The notes beneath the pieces are model-generated. The model worked only from the letters and a program-made list of their open reading frames with translations, ran no database searches and was not told where the DNA came from. The position numbers and the translations under genes are program-made. A DNA stretch of 64,000 nucleotides from Nonomuraea africana (GTDB taxonomy: Bacteria; Actinomycetota; Actinomycetes; Streptosporangiales; Streptosporangiaceae), in contig NZ_JADBEF010000001.1 in assembly GCF_014873535.1 (NCBI RefSeq), positions 8,122,001-8,186,000 on the forward strand. Direction: 5' to 3'. This document shows, piece by piece, positions 43,836-52,431 of this stretch (position 1 is its first letter; each line of letters opens with the position of its first letter).

Positions 43836-44774
43836 TCAGCCGAACAGGGCGGAGACGGACTCGCCCTCGTGGATGCGGCGCATGGCCTCGGCCAGGGCAG
43901 GGGCCACCGACAGCACGTGCAGCTTGGCGTCGGGCTTCGGCTCGGGGATCGGAACGGTGTTGGTGCAGACGATCTCCAGCACCTCGTCGAGCTCGCTGAG
44001 CCGCTCCACCGCACCCGCGGCGAACAGCCCGTGCGTGCAGGCGATCCTGATCGAGTTGACCTCGCGCTCGCGCAGCCGGTCGAGGAGCTCGATGACGGTG
44101 GTGCCGCGGGCGATCTCGTCGTCGAGGACGATGACGTCCTTGCCCCTGACCTCGCCGATCACCGAGCTGATCGTCACCTTGTCGTCGCTGAGGCGCTGCT
44201 TGGCGCCCATGGCGACCTCGGCACCGAGGAGCCTGGCGAAGGCGGCGGCCTCCTTGGCGTTGCCGAGGTCGGGGGAGACGACGACGGTGTTGGACAGGTC
44301 GTACTGGCGGAAGTGGGCGGCCAGCTCGCGCAGCGCGTGCAGGTGGTCGACGGGGACGCTGAAGAAGCCGTGCACCTGCGGCGAGTGCAGGGTCATCGCG
44401 AGCACCCTGTCGGCGCCGGCGGCGACCATGAGGTCGGCGACCAGTCGGCCGCCGATGGAGATGCGCGGGGCGTCTTTCTTGTCCGAGCGGGCGTAGGCGT
44501 AGTGCGGCATCACGACCGTGGTGCGGGCGGCCGAGGCGCCGCGCGCCGCGTCGATCATGAGCAGCAGCTCGACCAGGTGCTCCTGCACGGGCGGCACGAG
44601 CGGCTGGATGAGGAAGACGTCACGTTCGCGGCAGTTGGCCTGCAGCTGGACTTCCAGGCAGTCGTTGGCGAACCGGTGGAGGCGGACGGGATGCAGGGGA
44701 GTGCCGAGGTGGGCGCAGATCTCCGCGGCCAGCTGGGGGTGGGCGCTGCCGCTGAAAACAGTGATGTCTCGCAC
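43836..44774 (-). CDS. prs: ribose-phosphate pyrophosphokinase, divergent paralogue
   Basis: PRPP synthetase fold, 312 residues: AARTTVVMPHYAYARSDKKD, MTLHSPQVHGFFSVPVDHL and the PRPP loop VIVLDDEIARGTT. Residues in the PRPP loop differ from the housekeeping form (usually VDDMIDTGGT), and the flexible loop is KQRLSDDKVTIS. It is therefore probably a second, specialised PRPP synthetase; the main copy would be elsewhere. The GTG at 44774 is chosen since MRDITVFSG is the family start. It lies 11 bp after an acetyltransferase gene on the same strand. Confidence 0.85.
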   Translation of the reverse strand: MRDITVFSGSAHPQLAAEICAHLGTPLHPVRLHRFANDCLEVQLQANCRERDVFLIQPLVPPVQEHLVELLLMIDAARGASAARTTVVMPHYAYARSDKKDAPRISIGGRLVADLMVAAGADRVLAMTLHSPQVHGFFSVPVDHLHALRELAAHFRQYDLSNTVVVSPDLGNAKEAAAFARLLGAEVAMGAKQRLSDDKVTISSVIGEVRGKDVIVLDDEIARGTTVIELLDRLREREVNSIRIACTHGLFAAGAVERLSELDEVLEIVCTNTVPIPEPKPDAKLHVLSVAPALAEAMRRIHEGESVSALFG

Positions 44775-44785
44775 GTCAGGCCACC

Positions 44786-45253
44786 CTACAGAGGCAGCCT
44801 CCGCAACGGCTCGTCGGTCAGCCGGTGGACGGTCCACTCGTCCATCGGGACCGCCCCGATCGACTTGTAGAAGTCGATGGAGGGCTCGTTCCAGTCGAGG
44901 ACGGACCACTCCAGCCGGTCGTAGCCGCGCTCCACGCAGATCCTGGCCAGCTCCTTCATCAGGGCCTTGCCGTGACCGCCGCCCCTGGCCTCCGGGCGGA
45001 CGTAGAGGTCCTCCATGTAGATGCCGTGGGTGCCGCGCCAGGTGGAGTAGTTGAGGAACCAGAGCGTGTAGCCGACCACGCCCCCCTCGTGCTCGGCGAC
45101 GAGCCCGTACAGGGCGGGACTGGGGCCGAAGAGGGCGGTCTCGAGCTGCTCCCTGGTGACACGCACCTCGTGCAGGGCCTTCTCGTAGTCGGCGAGCTCG
45201 CGGATCATGGCGATGATCTCGGGGACGTCCTGGACAGTCGCTGTACGAATCAC
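44786..45253 (-). CDS. GNAT acetyltransferase, diamine/thialysine (SSAT-like) type
   Basis: A 155-residue GNAT protein. YEKALHEVRVTREQLETALF, LWFLNYSTWRGTHGIYMEDL and ARGGGHGKALMKELA (acetyl-CoA loop) followed by LEWSVLDWNEPSIDFYKSIG closely follow the spermidine/spermine acetyltransferase pattern. A polyamine, diamine or thialysine is the likely acceptor. It is the first gene of a probable two-gene operon with prs. Confidence 0.88.
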   Translation of the reverse strand: MIRTATVQDVPEIIAMIRELADYEKALHEVRVTREQLETALFGPSPALYGLVAEHEGGVVGYTLWFLNYSTWRGTHGIYMEDLYVRPEARGGGHGKALMKELARICVERGYDRLEWSVLDWNEPSIDFYKSIGAVPMDEWTVHRLTDEPLRRLPL

Positions 45254-45288
45254 GCGCGCAGCCTACCCGCGTGTTAACGTCACCCTTC

Positions 45289-45651
45289 GTGACGGAGAGC
45301 ATCTACGTCGGCCACGCGGCGGCCGACGCCCTCGGCGACAGGGGCTGGCTGCTGGGACACTTCAAGCCTGAGGACGATGTACGGCACAGCCAGGACGTCG
45401 AGATCAAATGGGGCGTCCATCCCAAGGGTGACGAACGCGCCCAGTGGGTGCGCGGCGAGAAACGGACCGCCCTGCTCGTGCTGATCAGCGGCCGGTTCCG
45501 GATGGAGTTCCCCGGCCGCAGCGTGGTGCTCGACCGGCAGGGCGACTACATCATCTGGGGCGTGGGAGTCGACCACTCCTGGGTGGCGGAGGAGGAGTCG
45601 GTGGTGATGACCGTCCGCTGGCCCTCGGTGGCCGGCTACGCCGTCCCTTAG
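45289..45651 (+). CDS. cupin-like protein, 120 aa
   Basis: The GTG at 45289 starts TESIYVGHAAADALGDRGWL. The core (EIKWGVHPKGDERAQWVRGE, TALLVLISGRFRMEFPGRSV, GDYIIWGVGVDHSW) has the strand and glycine pattern of a small cupin barrel. The His usually binding metal are only partly present. Homologues are sometimes mislabelled as signal peptidase, but there is no membrane segment or Ser/Lys dyad. Its role is unknown. It is divergent from the acetyltransferase gene. Confidence 0.7.
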   Translation: MTESIYVGHAAADALGDRGWLLGHFKPEDDVRHSQDVEIKWGVHPKGDERAQWVRGEKRTALLVLISGRFRMEFPGRSVVLDRQGDYIIWGVGVDHSWVAEEESVVMTVRWPSVAGYAVP

Positions 45652-45706
45652 ATCTCACACACGTTCATGCGATGCGCTTGACCCTGGACTGGGCAATTAT
45701 CGGCAC

Positions 45707-46306
45707 ATGGGGATCATTTCGCGTGGCTTCCGCGGCAGGCAGCGGGACGGCGACGGCCGCCTGCCGCCAGGCCAGTACCAGGTACACGACTTTCCCGTGC
45801 TCTCCGCGGGACCCACGCCCAGGATCGAGCGGGACCAGTGGGAGTTCACCATCGACACCGAGGCCGAGCAGACCCACCGCTGGTCGTGGCAGGAGCTGAT
45901 GGCGCTGCCGCAGGAGAGCCCGACGGTCGACATCCACTGCGTGACCAAGTGGTCGAAGTTCGACACCACCTGGCAGGGCGTCTCGCTCGACGTGCTCTTC
46001 GAGGACGTCGAGACCTCGGCGGAGTACGCGCTCGTCCACTCCTACGGCGGCTACACCACCAACCTGCCGCTGGAGGACCTGCTCGACGGCAAGGCGTGGA
46101 TCTGCCACCGCTTCGACGGCGAGGAGCTCGAGCCCCAGCACGGCGGCCCCGCCAGGCTGGTCGTGCCGCATCTCTACTTCTGGAAGTCGGCCAAGTGGGT
46201 GCGCGGCATCAGGCTGCTGAACGAGGACTGGCCCGGTTTCTGGGAGACCGCGGGCTACCACCACTACGGCGACCCGTGGCGCGAGCAGCGCTACGAGGGT
46301 GATTAG
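45707..46306 (+). CDS. molybdopterin-dependent sulfite oxidase-like oxidoreductase
   Basis: A 199-residue protein holding just the molybdopterin domain of the sulfite oxidase family. The Mo-coordinating cysteine is C78 in VDIHCVTKWSKFD, and WICHRFDGEEL, GGPARLVVPHLYFWKSAKW and the ending W follow the YedY-like pattern. No heme, no dimerisation domain and no Tat signal are present, so it is probably cytoplasmic. It overlaps the next gene, a flavin reductase, which is the likely electron partner. Confidence 0.9.
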   Translation: MGIISRGFRGRQRDGDGRLPPGQYQVHDFPVLSAGPTPRIERDQWEFTIDTEAEQTHRWSWQELMALPQESPTVDIHCVTKWSKFDTTWQGVSLDVLFEDVETSAEYALVHSYGGYTTNLPLEDLLDGKAWICHRFDGEELEPQHGGPARLVVPHLYFWKSAKWVRGIRLLNEDWPGFWETAGYHHYGDPWREQRYEGD

Positions 46307-46964
46307 GTGGCGGCGCGCGCGGCTGACCGCCGCGCGCGAGGAGACCCCGACCGCGCGCACGCTGGTCTTCGAAGTGGCCGACTGGCCAGGTCACCTGGCA
46401 GGTCAGCACGTCGACGTACGGCTGACCGCGCCCGACGGCTACACGGCGCAGCGCAGCTACTCCCTGGCCGCCCCCGAGGGCGTCGAGCTGACCGTCGAGG
46501 GACTGCCCGATGGCGAGGTCTCGCCGTACCTCGTCGACGAGCTGACGGTGGGCGACGAGATCGAGCTGCGCGGGCCGGTCGGCGGCTGGTTCGTGTGGCG
46601 GCCCGCCGTCACGACGCCGGTGCTGCTGGTGGCGGGCGGCTCGGGGATCGTGCCACTCATGGCGATGATCAGGGCCAGGCGGCTGATGGGCGGCGAGACG
46701 CCGTTCCATCTGGTCTACTCGCTGGGCGAGCCCGCCCGCCGGTACTACGCCGCCGAGCTGGACACGCCCGAGCCGTGGCTGACCATCACCTGGGTCCACA
46801 CCAGGGTCGCGCCGCACCGCAGGATCACCAAGGACGACCTGCCGGGCCCTGGACCCGACGTGTTCGTGTGCGGGCCGACCGGCTTCGTCGAGGCCGCCGC
46901 CGACCTGCTGCTCGACCTCGGCCACGACCCCGGGCAGGTCAGGACCGAGCGTTTTGGAGGCTGA
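46299..46964 (+). CDS. FAD-dependent ferredoxin reductase-type oxidoreductase
   Basis: A 221-residue FNR-family protein: FAD motif QRSYSLAAPEG (RxYS), NAD(P) motif LLVAGGSGIVPLMAMIR and the C-terminal VFVCGPTGFVEAAADLLL. It has no [2Fe-2S] domain. The GTG start overlaps the molybdoenzyme by 8 bp. It would pass electrons between NAD(P)H and the molybdenum centre. Confidence 0.92.
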   Translation: MIRWRRARLTAAREETPTARTLVFEVADWPGHLAGQHVDVRLTAPDGYTAQRSYSLAAPEGVELTVEGLPDGEVSPYLVDELTVGDEIELRGPVGGWFVWRPAVTTPVLLVAGGSGIVPLMAMIRARRLMGGETPFHLVYSLGEPARRYYAAELDTPEPWLTITWVHTRVAPHRRITKDDLPGPGPDVFVCGPTGFVEAAADLLLDLGHDPGQVRTERFGG

Positions 46965-46965
46965 C

Positions 46966-47220
46966 ATGCACCTGGACGGCAACGCACTCGCGGGACCGCT
47001 GAGCGAGATCTTCGCCGTGGACCTCACCTCGGCGGTCGGCACCTGCGCCGCCTGCGGCCTGAAGGGCCCCATCGCGGCGCTGATGGTCTACGACGCGGGC
47101 CCCGGGCTCGTGGCCCGCTGCCCGGGCTGCGAGGAGGTGGTGATGCGCCTGGTCAGAGGGCCTCAGGAGGCCTGGCTCGACCTGCGGGGAACGGTGTCGC
47201 TGCGCATTCCGCTCCAGTAG
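46966..47220 (+). CDS. DUF6510 zinc-ribbon protein
   Basis: An 84-residue protein with ggagg just upstream of ATG, one base after the reductase stop. Two CxxC pairs (GTCAACGLKG and ARCPGCEEV) form a probable zinc ribbon; MHLDGNALAGPLSEIFAVDL is the conserved start of DUF6510. In this arrangement it always follows the reductase as far as I recall, so it probably assists the molybdoenzyme. Function unknown. Confidence 0.85.
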   Translation: MHLDGNALAGPLSEIFAVDLTSAVGTCAACGLKGPIAALMVYDAGPGLVARCPGCEEVVMRLVRGPQEAWLDLRGTVSLRIPLQ

Positions 47221-47684
47221 TACTCCAGCACGTCCACTTCGAAGCCCTCGGGGAAGCGCTCGACGAACTCCCTGGCCCTGGTGCCGCCGTGGCGCTCGTA
47301 GAAGGCGACGGCGGGCCTGTTCTCCTTGAGCACTTCCAGGTAGAGCTCCTGGCCCGCCGCCCTGTCGAGGGCGTGACGCAGTAGCACGCCGCCGATCCCC
47401 GACCGCTTGAGCCGGGGATCGACGTGCAGGTTGTCCAGCAGGACCCGCCCGTCCTCGGGGATGAGATAGGCGAACCCCGCGATGGCCGTGCCGTCGTCGG
47501 CGACCAGCAGCTCGCCCTTGGCGCCGTTGACCAGCCTCTCGTGCCACATGGCCGCCTGCTGCGCCTCGACGGGCCCGTCGAGGTAGTCGGCGGGGAAGAT
47601 CTCCGCGTAGGCCGTGCGCCAGCTCCTGGTGTGCAGCGCGGCGATCCGCTCCGTGTCGGCGGCGGTGCCCTCTCTGATGTCCAC
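47163..47684 (-). CDS. GNAT-family N-acetyltransferase
   Basis: A 173-residue GNAT protein, starting MDIREGTAADTERIAALHTR. The acetyl-CoA loop is RLKRSGIGGVLLRHALD, followed by LEVLKENRPAVAFYERHGG. It fits the RimI/YjaB-like group; the acceptor is unknown. Its end overlaps the convergent DUF6510 gene by 58 bp, which may mean the last residues (RRSSQAS) are an extension. Confidence 0.88.
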   Translation of the reverse strand: MDIREGTAADTERIAALHTRSWRTAYAEIFPADYLDGPVEAQQAAMWHERLVNGAKGELLVADDGTAIAGFAYLIPEDGRVLLDNLHVDPRLKRSGIGGVLLRHALDRAAGQELYLEVLKENRPAVAFYERHGGTRAREFVERFPEGFEVDVLEYYWSGMRSDTVPRRSSQAS

Positions 47685-47729
47685 TCATGAATTGTCGGGG
47701 CTTGTCCCTGTGGTCACGACCATGACGCC

Positions 47730-49898
47730 TCAGGCCTGGGAGCGATCCGGTCGGCACACCGTTCCCCGAGGGGGCAAGCGCAGGTCGATGAGGTAACGGT
47801 TGGCGTGGGCGATCGTGCACGCGTCGCCGGTGAGGTACAGCCCGTGCCCGTGCCCCTCGAAGCGGACCGTCGACGACCCCGGCACCCGCGTCGCCAGGTC
47901 GGCGGTGTCGGCGTAGTCGGTCCACGTGCCCGCGCCGAGGAACGGCGGCAGTCCCGCCGTGGGCAGCGGCGCGGCCGGGTTCTGCACCGGCAGCGGCCAG
48001 CCCACGCAGCCGAGCCGGTGCCAGACCACGTTGCCGGCCAGGTTCGGCGACAGGCGCTCGCCGAGCTTCCTGACGCTCCGGTAGTCGGCGTAATCGCGGA
48101 AGCGGTAGCCGTCCAGGCAGTGGGTCATGTTCATCCCGACGAAGGCCATGGGCTTCGGGCTGCCGATCCCGGCCCCGACGTACCCGGCGAAGCCCGAGGC
48201 GTCCCCCCGCTCGGCCCTTTCGATGCTCTCGGACAGCTCCTTCCACCTCGCGTGGTCGGCGCCCGGTGAGATCAGGTGCGGAGCGGCGGCGATCTGCAGG
48301 TCGAACCCGCTGTAGGCGATCTCGCGCGCCGGGATCGGCGAGCGGTCGGCGGCGGCGAGCAGCGCGCGCCACGCCGCACCCGCGTCGCGTCCGTGCAACG
48401 CGCACGCGGTGCTGGACGCGCACCAGGTGACGAAGCGGCCGAACTGCGCCTCCATGACCGTGTGGCGGTCGTTCCTGCCGACCTGGTTCACGATGCCGTC
48501 CAGGTACATCGCCCTGATCCTGCGGGGGAAGAGCCTGGCGTAGGCGTAGGCGGGCACGCCGCCGTAGGAGGTGGCGACGAAGCTGAGCCGTTCCTCGCCG
48601 AGCGCGGCGCGGACGGCGTCGATGTCCCTGGCGACGGAGGCCGAGTCGAGGTGGCCGAACAGCTCGGGGTCACGGGCCGCGCACCGCAGCGCGGCGGCGC
48701 GGTTCGCCCTGCCCAGCTGGTCGTACGCGCGCTCGTCGCGGGGCAGCGTCAGCCACGGACCCTTCTCCAGGCACTCGGAGGAGAAGATCTCCAGCGCGGG
48801 CGAGTTGCGCGGCGTGAAGCTGACCACGTCGAACCGCCTGCGCAGGTGCGCGAAGCTGCCTCCCGACTTCTCCAGGTCGTCGACGCCCGAAGCGCCGGGG
48901 CCGCCGGGGATGGAGAAGACGGTGCCGATCCTGCGGCCCGTGCCCGTCGTGGCGAGCCTGGCCACAGGCAGGCTGATCTTCCGGCCGCCGGGCTCGTCCC
49001 AGTCCACCGGCACCTGGACCGAGCCGCACTCCATGTCCTCGCGGCACGGCTTCCAGTCGATGGCGGACGCCGCGCCGGCGGGCTGGGCGACGACCACCGT
49101 CGCCACCAGCACGCCGGTGGCCGCCAGCCCCGCGACCAGCGGCCTGGCCCTGCGCCCGCGCACGACGATGGCCACCGCGCCGGCCATCATCGCAACGACC
49201 GGATAGGCGACCAGCACCGCGGCCGCGGCCAGTGGGGGCAGCAGGTCGCCGCCTCCGACGATCAGGTACGCGCCGATCCGCGAGCCCCACGGGCTCGGCA
49301 GCGTCATTGCGGCGGTCGGCAGCACGAACACCAGCATGATCAGCACCACCAGCGAGCCCGCCGTGGAGCGCAGCACCGTGCCCACGCCGAGCCCGACCAG
49401 CGCCACCAGCGGCACCGACGCGCCCGCGAGCGCCACCTCGGCCAGCACGCCGGGCTCGGACAGCGAGGCCCCCAGCGTCTGCCCGCTCAGCAGCACCCGG
49501 CCTGCCCGGTCGCCCAGGACGGCCTGGGTGGCGACGTGCATCCCGAAGGCCAGCACCTCACCGGAGACCAGCCCCACCACCAGCAGCATCGGCACCTTGG
49601 CGCACAGCAGCACGAGCCGCCTGGGCACCGCCACCAGGCTCGTGTCGTGCTCGGCCGTCATGGCCAGCGCCCCGAGCGCGCCGAGCACGAAGTACGCCAC
49701 GGGCAGCCCGGTGCCCAGCCCGGCGCCGAGGTTGTCGAAGCGCAGCTGGTCGGCTCCCGTCTGGTTGTCGAAGCCGCGCGTGACCATGAAGGCCGCCCCC
49801 GCGCTCAGGAACACCGCGAGCAGCGACGAGGCGAGCAGGTAGAAGTTGGAGCGCAGCGACCTGAACTTCAGCCACTCCGCCAGCACCGCGTCGATCAT
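47730..49898 (-). CDS. fusion: ABC-2-type permease plus secreted-type alpha/beta hydrolase
   Basis: One open frame of 722 residues. Residues 1-250 are an ABC-2 permease (MIDAVLAEWLKFRSLRSNFY, LGALGALAMTAEHDTSLVAV) with about six membrane segments. Residues about 247-279 (RGRRARPLVAGLAATGVLV ... PAGAASA) look like a complete Sec signal peptide with an A-x-A cleavage site. Residues 280-722 are a tripeptidyl-aminopeptidase-like hydrolase: oxyanion loop SIPGGPGASG, nucleophile S444 in ATSYGGVP, His in FEGHGHGLYL, and paired cysteines. The start overlaps the ATPase stop (ATGA). An internal GTG at 49163 could also start a separate hydrolase. Frame and codon use show no break. Confidence 0.85.
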   Translation of the reverse strand: MIDAVLAEWLKFRSLRSNFYLLASSLLAVFLSAGAAFMVTRGFDNQTGADQLRFDNLGAGLGTGLPVAYFVLGALGALAMTAEHDTSLVAVPRRLVLLCAKVPMLLVVGLVSGEVLAFGMHVATQAVLGDRAGRVLLSGQTLGASLSEPGVLAEVALAGASVPLVALVGLGVGTVLRSTAGSLVVLIMLVFVLPTAAMTLPSPWGSRIGAYLIVGGGDLLPPLAAAAVLVAYPVVAMMAGAVAIVVRGRRARPLVAGLAATGVLVATVVVAQPAGAASAIDWKPCREDMECGSVQVPVDWDEPGGRKISLPVARLATTGTGRRIGTVFSIPGGPGASGVDDLEKSGGSFAHLRRRFDVVSFTPRNSPALEIFSSECLEKGPWLTLPRDERAYDQLGRANRAAALRCAARDPELFGHLDSASVARDIDAVRAALGEERLSFVATSYGGVPAYAYARLFPRRIRAMYLDGIVNQVGRNDRHTVMEAQFGRFVTWCASSTACALHGRDAGAAWRALLAAADRSPIPAREIAYSGFDLQIAAAPHLISPGADHARWKELSESIERAERGDASGFAGYVGAGIGSPKPMAFVGMNMTHCLDGYRFRDYADYRSVRKLGERLSPNLAGNVVWHRLGCVGWPLPVQNPAAPLPTAGLPPFLGAGTWTDYADTADLATRVPGSSTVRFEGHGHGLYLTGDACTIAHANRYLIDLRLPPRGTVCRPDRSQA

Positions 49899-50785
49899 CG
49901 GAACTCCACGCTTCCCTCGGTCAACTCCATGAACGCCTCCTCGAGCGACGCCCCGCGCGGGGTCAGCTCCCGCAGCGCGATCCCCTGGGCCAGCGCCACC
50001 TCGCCGATCCGTGCGGGGTCGAGCTCCGCCACGTCGAGCGCGTCGTTCTCCCGCGCGACGGTCGCCCCGGCGGCCCGCAACGCGCGCGCCAGCCGTTCGG
50101 GCTCGGCGGCCCGGACGAGCACGCCCCGCTGGAAGCGCTCCACCAACGCGGTCATCGTGGTGTCCGCGATCAACCTGCCTCTGCCGACCACCACCACGTG
50201 GTCGGCCGTGACCGCCATCTCGCCCATGAGGTGGCTGGAGACCAGGACCGTGCGTCCCTCGGCGGCCTGCGCGCGCATCAGCTCGCGGATCCACCGCACC
50301 CCCTCGGGGTCGAGCCCGTTGACCGGCTCGTCGAACATCAGCACGGGCGGGTCGCCCAGCAGCGCCACCGCGATGCCGAGCCGCTGTTTCATACCGAGCG
50401 AGAACCCGGCGATCCGCTTGCTCCCCACCCCCGCGAGTCCCGCGAGCTCCAGCACCTCGGTCACCCTCCTGCTCCCGATGCCGTTGCTGCGCGCGACGCA
50501 GGCCACGTGCGCCCGCGCGCTGCGCCCTCCGTGGACGGCTCCCGCGTCCAGCAGGGCGCCCACCTGGCGGAGCGGCCGGGGATAGGCGGTGTAGGGGCGG
50601 CCGTCGATCAGCGCGGTGCCGCCGTGTGGGGTCTCCAGCCCGAGGACCGCGCGCATGGTGGAGGACTTGCCCGCCCCGTTCGGTCCGAGGAAGCCGGTGA
50701 CCTTCCCCGGCTTCACGGTGAACGTCAGGTCGTCGACCGCGACGGCTCGGCCGTACCTGATGGTCAGCGCGTTTATTTCGATCAC
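49895..50785 (-). CDS. ABC-2 exporter ATP-binding protein
   Basis: A 296-residue ATPase: Walker A GPNGAGKSSTMRAVLG, signature FSLGMKQRLGIAVALL, Walker B LMFDEPVNGLDP, switch His in LVSSHLMGE. The C-terminal extension (residues about 215-296) is usual for drug or lantibiotic exporters. The GTG at 50785 is divergent from the sensor kinase by 60 bp. It overlaps the permease-hydrolase gene by four bases. Confidence 0.93.
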   Translation of the reverse strand: MIEINALTIRYGRAVAVDDLTFTVKPGKVTGFLGPNGAGKSSTMRAVLGLETPHGGTALIDGRPYTAYPRPLRQVGALLDAGAVHGGRSARAHVACVARSNGIGSRRVTEVLELAGLAGVGSKRIAGFSLGMKQRLGIAVALLGDPPVLMFDEPVNGLDPEGVRWIRELMRAQAAEGRTVLVSSHLMGEMAVTADHVVVVGRGRLIADTTMTALVERFQRGVLVRAAEPERLARALRAAGATVARENDALDVAELDPARIGEVALAQGIALRELTPRGASLEEAFMELTEGSVEFR

Positions 50786-50845
50786 CCCTCCAGGCTTTCG
50801 CGCGCTCGCGCGCCGCACAGTGGGGCTGGACCTACTCTTCAAGAT

Positions 50846-51841
50846 GTGAGGCTGTTGGTGAACGCGGTGACCGGCGTGGCCGCTCTGGCCCTGCTGCTCG
50901 CGCTGCCGTTCGCGCGGCGCAGGGTGCTGGCGGCGGCCCGCAGGCTCGCCGGGTCGGACCCCGGTGACCTGCGGCTGGTCGCCTGGCTGTTCGTGCACGG
51001 CGTGACGGGCCCGGCCGCGCTCTTAGGGGTCGCGGTGGTGCTCTCGGCGGTCGGAGTGATCTGGACCCTGCGCACGGCCGAGGCCTCGATGGCCGTGACG
51101 TTCACCCTGTCGCTGTCGATGCTGGCCATCGTGGTGTTCGCCGCCGGCTTCGGCTACCTCGCCACCAGGGCCCAGGCCCGCCTCGCCGACCTGCTCCTGC
51201 GCCCCGACCCCCGCGTCAGGGAGCTGGCCGACGCGCAGGCCGCCGAGCTGCGCAGGATCGAACGCGACCTGCACGACGGCGCGCAGGCCAGGCTGATCTC
51301 CATCAGGATGACCCTCGGTCTCGCCAGGTCCGCGCGGGATCCGAGGGAGCTGATCGAGGAGGCGTGGGAGTCGGCCGGCCAGGCCCTCACCGACCTGCGT
51401 GACCTCGTGCGCGGCATCCACCCGCCGGTCCTCGCCGACCGGGGGCTCGTCGGCGCCATCCAGGCCGCCGCGCTGCTGTGCCCCGTTCCGGTACGGCTCG
51501 ACCTGGAGCTGGACGGCAGGCCCGAGGCGCCGGTGGAGTCCGCCCTCTACTTCGCCGTCACGGAGGCGCTGTCCAACGTGGCGAAACACAGCGGGGCGCG
51601 CTCCGCCTGGGTGCGCCTGGCGCACTCCGGCGGCGTCCTGCGCCTGACCGTCGGCGACGACGGCCGCGGTGGCGCCGATCCTCGCGCGGGCACCGGCCTG
51701 CGCGGCATCTCCCGCAGGCTGTCCGCCTTCGAGGGCACACTGACCGTCCACAGCCCCCCAGGCGGGCCGAGCGAACTCACCATGGAGCTGCCGTGCGCGT
51801 TGTCATCGCCGAAGATCTCGCCCTCCTCAGGGACGGGCTGA
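50846..51841 (+). CDS. sensor histidine kinase (HisKA_3/NarL-type partner)
   Basis: A 331-residue membrane kinase. Two or three membrane segments (VNAVTGVAALALLLALPFA; TGPAALLGVAVVLSAVGVI; TLSLSMLAIVVFAAGFGYLA) precede the phosphoacceptor helix ELRRIERDLHDGAQARLISI, with the His in LHDGAQ, and the ATPase domain (ALSNVAKHSGA, VGDDGRGGADP, GLRGISRRL). The starting GTG is 60 bp from the divergent exporter gene. The last 49 bases are shared with the response-regulator gene in another frame. Confidence 0.92.
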   Translation: MRLLVNAVTGVAALALLLALPFARRRVLAAARRLAGSDPGDLRLVAWLFVHGVTGPAALLGVAVVLSAVGVIWTLRTAEASMAVTFTLSLSMLAIVVFAAGFGYLATRAQARLADLLLRPDPRVRELADAQAAELRRIERDLHDGAQARLISIRMTLGLARSARDPRELIEEAWESAGQALTDLRDLVRGIHPPVLADRGLVGAIQAAALLCPVPVRLDLELDGRPEAPVESALYFAVTEALSNVAKHSGARSAWVRLAHSGGVLRLTVGDDGRGGADPRAGTGLRGISRRLSAFEGTLTVHSPPGGPSELTMELPCALSSPKISPSSGTG

Positions 51842-52431
51842 TCCGCCTGCTGACGACGCACGGCTTCGAGGTGGCTGCGGCGGTCGACAACGGCCCGATG
51901 CTGCTGGCCGCGCTGCTGCGGCACCGCCCCGACGTGGCGGTCATCGATGTACGGCTGCCGCCCACCCACACCGACGAGGGCCTGCGCGTCGCGTTGGAGG
52001 CCCGCCGCAGGATGCCTGGGCTGCCGGTGCTGATCCTCTCCCAGTACGTCGAGCAGCTCTACGCCAGGGAACTGCTGTCCGACCGGTCGGGCGGGATCGG
52101 CTATCTGCTGAAGGACAGGGTGGGTGACGTCGAGCAGTTCGTCGACTCCGTGAGGAGCGTCGCCGCCGGTGGCACCGCGCTCGACGCGGAGGTCGTCAGC
52201 CAGCTCCTGACCCGCCGCGACGACCGCCTGGCCGCGCTGACGCCGAGGGAGCGCGAGGTGCTGGCGATGATGGCCGAGGGCCTGTCCAACCAGGCCATCG
52301 CCGGCCGGTTGGTCGTCACGGACAAGGCGATCGGCAAGCACACCTCGAACATCTTCGCCAAGCTCGGACTGCCGCCCGACGACGACCTGAACCGCCGGGT
52401 CATGGCCGTCCTGGCGTACCTGGAGGCCTGA
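51793..52431 (+). CDS. NarL/FixJ-family response regulator
   Basis: A 212-residue regulator starting at a GTG inside the kinase gene (RVVIAEDLALLRDGLIRL). The phosphoacceptor Asp is in VAVIDVRLPP, the conserved Thr/Lys region is VLILSQY ... GIGYLLKDRV, and the C-terminal LuxR helix-turn-helix is LTPREREVLAMMAEGLSNQA, then KHTSNIFAKL. With the kinase it probably controls the divergent exporter in response to a membrane signal. Confidence 0.94.
   Translation: MRVVIAEDLALLRDGLIRLLTTHGFEVAAAVDNGPMLLAALLRHRPDVAVIDVRLPPTHTDEGLRVALEARRRMPGLPVLILSQYVEQLYARELLSDRSGGIGYLLKDRVGDVEQFVDSVRSVAAGGTALDAEVVSQLLTRRDDRLAALTPREREVLAMMAEGLSNQAIAGRLVVTDKAIGKHTSNIFAKLGLPPDDDLNRRVMAVLAYLEA

Noticed and set aside
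45289-45651. Signal peptidase
   Set aside because: No membrane segment and no Ser/Lys catalytic motif; a cupin-like core fits better.
48276-50585. 769-codon plus-strand frame opposite the exporter genes
   Set aside because: Low-complexity composition and complete antisense overlap with well-supported ABC genes.
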